Source: Gammaproteobacteria bacterium
GTDB taxonomy: Bacteria; Pseudomonadota; Gammaproteobacteria; Arenicellales; JAOTYS01
Reading direction: 5' to 3'
Length of the DNA: 8,790 nucleotides
Assembly: GCA_029861795.1 (NCBI GenBank)
Contig: JAOTYS010000174.1
Coordinates: 1 to 8,790, forward strand
Shown here: piece by piece, positions 5,684 through 8,790 of the stretch
Numbering within the stretch: the first letter of the stretch is position 1
Layout: the number at the start of each line of letters is the position of its first letter
Notes under the pieces: model-generated
What the model saw: the letters and a program-made list of their open reading frames with translations, nothing else
Told to the model about the DNA's origin: nothing
The model's database searches: none
Position numbers and translations under genes: made by a program

Positions 5684-5962
5684 TTAAGCAGCGATACGGC
5701 GTACCTTGGGCCGTGGCTTCTGTCGCGCCTCCCACAAATCATAAGCCGCCTGCATCGACACCCACATCTCTGCACTCGTGCCCAACGCCTTCGACAACCG
5801 CAGCGCCATCTCAGCACTCACGCCGGCGCGCTTGTTGAGGAGCGCAGAAAGAGTCTGCCGGCTGACTCCCAAGCGGCTAGCCGCATCACTGACTGTCATA
5901 TCTTCCGGCAGGTATTCACGCAGGACTTCGCCGGGATGTGCAGGGTTATGCATGCGAGACAT
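5684..5962 (-). CDS. higA: HigA-family antitoxin
   Basis: 92 residues. It opens with the family signature HNPAHPGEVLREYL (5-18), followed by an XRE helix-turn-helix, MTVSDAASRLGVSRQTLSAL (22-41), and the typical 'LLNKRAGVSAEMALRLSKAL' and 'MWVSMQAAYDLWEA' segments. HigA binds HigB and represses the operon. GGAGG (5972..5968) is 5 nt before the start. It follows higB by 11 bp, the toxin-first order characteristic of higBA. All motifs are present and the frame is intact, so the module is probably functional. Confidence 0.93.
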   Translation of the reverse strand: MSRMHNPAHPGEVLREYLPEDMTVSDAASRLGVSRQTLSALLNKRAGVSAEMALRLSKALGTSAEMWVSMQAAYDLWEARQKPRPKVRRIAA

Positions 5963-5973
5963 AGTCGCCTCCG

Positions 5974-6252
5974 CTAATGATAATCAATGTATTCCACGTC
6001 TATCGCGTCTGTCCCTACAAAGCGGAAGATCAGACGCCAGTTGCCACTTACTGACACTGAATAAAACCCGGCCAGATCGCCGCTGAGGCGATGAAGCCTC
6101 CAGCCTGGAGCGTTCATGTCTTTGGGGCTTGTGGCGTGCTCCAAAGCAGTAAGCTGTGTCCGCAGCTTCCCGGCATGCCGGGGCTGGATCCCAGATTTCG
6201 AGCCCTTTAGGAAGAACCGTTCAAGGCCCTTATGCCGGAAGCTCTTTATCAT
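5974..6252 (-). CDS. higB: HigB-family mRNA-cleaving toxin
   Basis: 92 residues of the RelE/HigB fold. Motifs: MIKSFRHKGLERFF at the start, LTALEHATSPKDMNAPGWRL in the middle, HRLSGDLAGFYSVSVSGNWR, then LIFRFVG and VEYIDYH at the C-terminus. HigB cleaves ribosome-bound mRNA and is held inactive by HigA; the conserved basic and aromatic residues and terminal His of the family are all present. Shine-Dalgarno is poor (GGGTG), which would keep toxin synthesis below that of higA with its GGAGG. A palindrome just upstream (6261-6283) is the likely operator. Confidence 0.93.
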   Translation of the reverse strand: MIKSFRHKGLERFFLKGSKSGIQPRHAGKLRTQLTALEHATSPKDMNAPGWRLHRLSGDLAGFYSVSVSGNWRLIFRFVGTDAIDVEYIDYH

Positions 6253-6260
6253 TCACCCAC

Positions 6261-6283
6261 AGTGTAAAGCGTCTACTTACACT
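6261..6283. promoter_or_regulatory. Candidate HigA operator upstream of higB
   Basis: Inverted repeat AGTGTAA (6261-6267) and TTACACT (6277-6283) with 9 bp between, ending 8 bp before the higB ATG on the minus strand. TA promoters usually carry such a palindrome for autorepression by the antitoxin. The pairing with HigA is inferred from position. Confidence 0.5.
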
Positions 6284-6502
6284 TGTCGATCTCCTTGTTG
6301 CAGAGATAAGCGCTGCAAACTGGCCCTTTCCCACTGTCGGTGGCTACCTGATCAATGCAAAATCCGCATGTTCTGATAATCTTTGTCTGATCTCGTGGTC
6401 TGTTCCTGCTGCTGGTAGGTTCCGAGAAAATCGGGTCGGAATCCAGTACAGTCCCCATTTTCCTGGCGTTGCTAATTTACTGTTTGAGATCCAGGAGTTC
6501 TT

Positions 6503-6527
6503 GGGACAGTGCACTTAACTCTCGTGG
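6503..6527 (+). repeat. Repeat family 2, right-hand copy
   Basis: GGGACAGTGCACTTAACTC (6503-6521) matches the left end of the 104-bp element (5568-5586) at 18 of 19 positions and in the same orientation. The two copies lie on either side of higBA. The rest of the element is not present to its right, where a family-1 remnant starts instead. Confidence 0.75.
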
Positions 6528-6530
6528 ATG

Positions 6531-6554
6531 GGGTTTTTAATCGAACCTGACCCC
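6531..6554 (+). repeat. Repeat family 1, copy 5 (trimmed hairpin)
   Basis: GGG, TTTTTA and ATCGAACCTGACCCC (core 6540-6554, one mismatch to the others). Compared with the full hairpin at 2236-2280, the opening GGGG and the TTTTTAATC of loop and right arm are both present but the rest of the left arm is missing, as though cleanly deleted. Confidence 0.7.
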
Positions 6555-6746
6555 TGCCGGACAAGGTGGGCGCGTAAGCGTCGAGAGTCCGATCCCGCGT
6601 CTGCTGGACGCGCCCCAAAATATGGGGTCTGCGGTTCCGCTGCTGGACGTCACAGCCCAAAGACGATAAAACGGCCAAGATAGTGGCTAAATTAGCGGCC
6701 AAAAGAATGCCTCTGAATTACATAAATATATGTTATTATTAAAGAT

Positions 6747-7997
6747 ATGGATAGTATTGAAGCGGACAAAATAGCGGCCAAATCAGCGGTCACGGAAAGC
6801 CAAGGCGAGGATTGGGGCGAAACGGTCGGCCTGATAGAGCCCCTTGTCCTCTCGGAGGGTTCGCGGCACCGCCCGGCGCTGGGTGATCTGGCGATCGAGC
6901 TGGCAACAGCGTCAGCCGGGTTACGCCGCAGTCTACCAGACGGGATCGTTTCCGCGCTGGCCGAGCTGGCGCGGGCGATGAACTGCTATTACAGCAATCT
7001 GATTGAGGGGCACGACACCCACCCGGTCGATATCGAGCGGGCCCTCAAAAAAGTCTACAGCGCCGATCCGGAGCAGCGCAATTTGCAGCTTGAGGCCGAG
7101 GCCCATATCGCGGTGCAAACATGGATCGATGAAGGCGGGCTCACCGGGCGCGCAACCACTGCCGAAGCCGTCCTCGAAATTCACCGCCGCTTCTGTGAAT
7201 TGTTGCCTGAGGAGCTGCTATGGGTAGAGCACGGGGCGGCCAAGGAAAAAATCGAGGTCATCCCCGGCGCGTATCGCCGGCATGACATTGAGGTCGGCAG
7301 GCATGTCCCTGTCAGCCCCGGCGCAGTGCCACGCTTTCTGAAACGCTTCGAGAATGCCTATAGCGGGCTCGGCAAATCGGAAACTATTCTTGCCGCAGCT
7401 GCCGCACATCACCGACTGCTCTGGATACACCCGTTCCTTGACGGCAATGGCCGTGTGGCGAGACTCATGTCCTACGCGACGCTGCTCGAAACGCTCGGTA
7501 CCGGAGGCATCTGGTCAATCGCGCGCGGCCTTGCCCGCAGCGAACAATCCTACAAGCAACATTTGATCGCGTGTGACGCGACGCGGCGCAACGATCTGGA
7601 TGGCAGGGGCAATCTCAGCGAGGAGGCGCTCGCGGAATTCACGCGGTTCTTCCTTGAAACTTGTCTTGATCAAGTTAGTTTCATGGAAGAGCTGGTGCAA
7701 CCGGATAAGCTGCGCGCGCGCATCAAGCTGTGGGTGGATGAACAAGTGGCCACGGGCGCGCTGCCCGAAAAAGCCGGGATCGTTCTCGATGCTATTCTCT
7801 ATAGAGGAGAACTACGGCGCAGTGAGGTAGCGGACCTGCTCGATACGAGTGCGCGCACGGCCCGCCGCGCCGTCTCGGCTCTGATCGATCACGAGGTCGT
7901 CACATCGGAAACCCCAAGGGCCGCGCTGCACATCACCTTCCCTGCCAAACTCGCCTCACGATGGATGCCGGGATTGTTTCCGGAGCAGAGAGGTTGA
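6747..7997 (+). CDS. Fic-family protein adenylyltransferase, class II, with winged-helix C-terminus
   Basis: 416 residues. The Fic catalytic loop HPFLDGNGRVAR (228-239) matches the consensus HPFxDGNGRxxR exactly, with catalytic H228, so transfer of AMP (or another phosphate-containing group) from a nucleotide to a protein hydroxyl is expected. The N-terminal region carries the inhibitory motif S83-NLI-E87-G88, matching (S/T)xxxE(G/N); E87 would obstruct ATP gamma-phosphate binding, making this a self-inhibited class II Fic protein needing no separate antitoxin. Residues 344-390 (IVLDAILYRGELRRSEVADL... TSARTARRAVSALI) form a winged helix-turn-helix, common in this subgroup and suggesting DNA binding or autoregulation. 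The ATG is preceded only by AAAG, a weak Shine-Dalgarno, in AT-rich DNA. Target protein unknown. GC-rich body contrasts with its AT-rich upstream. Confidence 0.92.
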   Translation: MDSIEADKIAAKSAVTESQGEDWGETVGLIEPLVLSEGSRHRPALGDLAIELATASAGLRRSLPDGIVSALAELARAMNCYYSNLIEGHDTHPVDIERALKKVYSADPEQRNLQLEAEAHIAVQTWIDEGGLTGRATTAEAVLEIHRRFCELLPEELLWVEHGAAKEKIEVIPGAYRRHDIEVGRHVPVSPGAVPRFLKRFENAYSGLGKSETILAAAAAHHRLLWIHPFLDGNGRVARLMSYATLLETLGTGGIWSIARGLARSEQSYKQHLIACDATRRNDLDGRGNLSEEALAEFTRFFLETCLDQVSFMEELVQPDKLRARIKLWVDEQVATGALPEKAGIVLDAILYRGELRRSEVADLLDTSARTARRAVSALIDHEVVTSETPRAALHITFPAKLASRWMPGLFPEQRG

Positions 7998-8026
7998 GCA
8001 AGGGTGAATAAGGGGCTAAAGACATT

Positions 8027-8188
8027 GTGCTGACTTCTGACCAGGAAATCGCTACGAATAGCGAAGCAAGATTCTGGGCAGAGACCCTAAGCGCAATCCT
8101 GGCGTCCCGAGGAAAGTATAGTTACATGGAAAAGGCACCCAAGCCCCTCATCGCTCAGAGCGTCTTACGTCACTTTGACGACGCTTGA
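8027..8188 (+). CDS. Possible 53-residue protein downstream of the Fic gene
   Basis: A GTG-initiated frame, beginning MLTSDQEIATNSEARFWAET and ending LIAQSVLRHFDDA, 29 bp after the Fic stop, with AGGGG (8011-8015) 11 nt upstream. Amphipathic helices with no signal peptide suggest a cytoplasmic protein, perhaps co-transcribed with the Fic gene. It lacks the (S/T)xxxE(G/N) motif and so is not a Fic antitoxin of the VbhA/FicA type. It overlaps the end of the decayed antitoxin on the other strand by 19 bp and contains a perfect hairpin (TCGCTA-CGAA-TAGCGA, 8049-8064). Unrecognised; chance is not excluded. Confidence 0.3.
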   Translation: MLTSDQEIATNSEARFWAETLSAILASRGKYSYMEKAPKPLIAQSVLRHFDDA

Positions 8189-8414
8189 TGTTCGGTATGT
8201 GTAGCCTTTTTCCATTGATCTGCTGCTTCAGCATCCAGATTCAAGGAGCGCTGCAGGCTGTCCAAGGCTTTTAGTACGTCGCGGCCTTCGTTCGTCAGTC
8301 CTTGACGCGCAGCGCCTCAGATTTTGAAACATTCCACCGACGAGCCATAACATCTAACTAGCGCTCGGTTTCGACATCAAGTGAATAAGTGGTCTTTATG
8401 GTTTGGTGGCCCAT
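8170..8414 (-). pseudogene. Decayed ribbon-helix-helix (CopG-type) antitoxin
   Basis: From an ATG at 8414 the minus strand reads MGHQTIKTTYSLDVETER, a TAG stop, then in the same frame LDVMARRWNVSKSEALR. After a frame change it continues QGLTNEGRDVLKALDSLQ, RSLNLDAEAADQWKKATHTE and HQASSK with TGA at 8172..8170. This is the full domain order of an approximately 84-residue RHH antitoxin: the DNA-contacting strand (TTYSLD), helix-turn-helix with 'RRWNVSKSEALR', then the toxin-binding tail. Two lesions, one nonsense codon and one indel of net -1 after SEALR (probably with a few lost codons), show that it is dead. No partner toxin (for example PIN or RelE type) is seen downstream. Confidence 0.75.
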
Positions 8415-8790
8415 ACTCACTGAAAGCCAATTGTGTAGGTGTTAGTGGGTCCAACAATCCTTTGGGTTTGCACGTTTGATTCGTTGGGTGGTGGGGAAAC
8501 GTACAGGTCCTGTGTTGCAGGACTGATACGAGTCAGCGTGTCCGCGATCGCCCTTGTTTGTTCACCGCCTGGGAGAAATCCGATATCTGGGATCGCGTCA
8601 AAGACTGTGTCAGACGATAATCGTGATATTCGAGCTTATGAACCGCTTATCGGGGCGTGCTTGGCTGTCTCTTACCCCTAACACATCTCTCTCCAAGGCG
8701 CGCCAGGTCACGTTGCGAGCCACCCTGACACACGGCCAAAGCATTATTGATTTTGCATCCCCCCCATGGTTCGGACGAACAGGCCGCTAC
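8415..8790. other. Right-edge stretch with no confident gene
   Basis: 376 bp. The best signal is a minus-strand open frame of 72 codons (8635..8417) without ATG, described separately in the findings. A plus-strand frame of 80 codons (8439-8681) covers the same DNA but has no Shine-Dalgarno and an amino-acid pattern typical of a shadow. A further 46-codon minus-strand frame lies upstream. No RNA gene, terminator or repeat of either family was recognised. Confidence 0.4.
8417..8635 (-). pseudogene. Possible gene fragment, unrecognised
   Basis: An open frame of 72 codons with no ATG, reading DTVFDAIPDIGFLPGGEQTR, AIADTLTRISPATQDLYVSP and PPNESNVQTQRIVGPTNTYT ahead of IGFQ and TGA, 2 bp before the decayed antitoxin start codon. 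Composition is protein-like, and the frame stops at TAA 8638..8636 on its 5' side. It may be the end of a frameshifted or truncated gene, or chance. Confidence 0.25.

Larger units (their letters stand above)
6284..6746. other. Gene-poor spacer between higB and the Fic gene
   Basis: 463 bp without a confident gene. From left: a minus-strand 61-codon frame (6458..6273) whose second half is cysteine-rich (CGFCIDQVA, PVCSAYLCNKEIDKCK) but starts inside repeat-like DNA and is unrecognised; a degenerate hairpin TCCTGG (6461-6466)/CCAGGA (6491-6496) next to family-2 sequence; the family-2 copy (6503-6521); the trimmed family-1 copy (6531-6554); a 10-bp direct repeat CTGCTGGACG (6601-6610, 6640-6649); and an AT-rich stretch (about 6715-6746) that probably contains the Fic promoter, with no clear -35/-10 pair. 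Confidence 0.5.

Noticed and set aside
6273..6458. 61-codon cysteine-rich minus-strand frame upstream of higB
   Set aside because: Its ATG comes from repeat-like DNA, it has no Shine-Dalgarno, and I recognise no family; left as spacer content rather than a gene.
1311..6554. Repeats as a CRISPR array
   Set aside because: Copies are few, irregularly spaced, in both orientations and separated by genes; no spacer-repeat periodicity.
6660..6740. Plus-strand lysine/alanine-rich frame and AGCGGCCAAA-like repeats just before the Fic gene
   Set aside because: Short, low-complexity similarity to the first Fic codons; not enough to claim a gene duplication or remnant.

Overview
The window reads as accessory chromosomal DNA from a Gram-negative proteobacterium, probably gammaproteobacterial. 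Several products are built for the cell envelope (outer-membrane barrel, Sec signal peptides, glycine-zipper protein), Shine-Dalgarno sites are GGAGG-like, and coding DNA is moderately GC-rich. The exact taxon cannot be read from the sequence.

Layout. (1) 1-1133, minus strand: small exported proteins in tandem, namely a glycine-zipper protein, a conserved exported hypothetical protein, and the signal peptide of a gene running off the left edge. (2) 1246-2280: a scrapyard. It holds a toxin-antitoxin (TA) pair with an intact XRE antitoxin and a truncated, frameshifted Gp49/HigB-like toxin, then the C-terminal stump of an outer-membrane barrel gene. A 15-bp core, ATCGGACCTGACCCC, occurs four times here and abuts each broken gene. 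(3) 2330-5498: the best-preserved unit. A TetR-family regulator diverges from a two-gene minus-strand operon (signal-peptide-bearing outer-membrane barrel, then secreted metallo-beta-lactamase-fold hydrolase) ending in a strong hairpin. Two similar 18-bp half-palindromic boxes in the divergent spacer are good operator candidates. (4) 5563-6554: an intact higBA module on the minus strand, lying between direct copies of a second repeat (GGGACAGTGCACT...), one of which heads a 104-bp imperfectly palindromic element; a fifth, trimmed copy of the first repeat follows. (5) 6747-7997: a Fic-domain AMP-transferase-like protein with its own inhibitory motif and a C-terminal winged helix. (6) 8027-8790: a possible 53-codon gene, a decayed ribbon-helix-helix (CopG-type) antitoxin pseudogene on the minus strand, and an unexplained open frame.

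How it fits together. The TetR/barrel/hydrolase unit looks like an inducible system that lets a compound cross the outer membrane and be hydrolysed in the periplasm; substrate unknown. Around it is an island of TA-type genes (one intact higBA, one XRE antitoxin with dead toxin, one dead RHH antitoxin, one Fic protein) mixed with short palindromic repeats of two families. No transposase is present, so the repeats would have been moved in trans. The most notable pattern is the repeated placement of these repeats exactly at TA-module boundaries and gene break points. I see no CRISPR array, tRNA, rRNA or complete insertion sequence.
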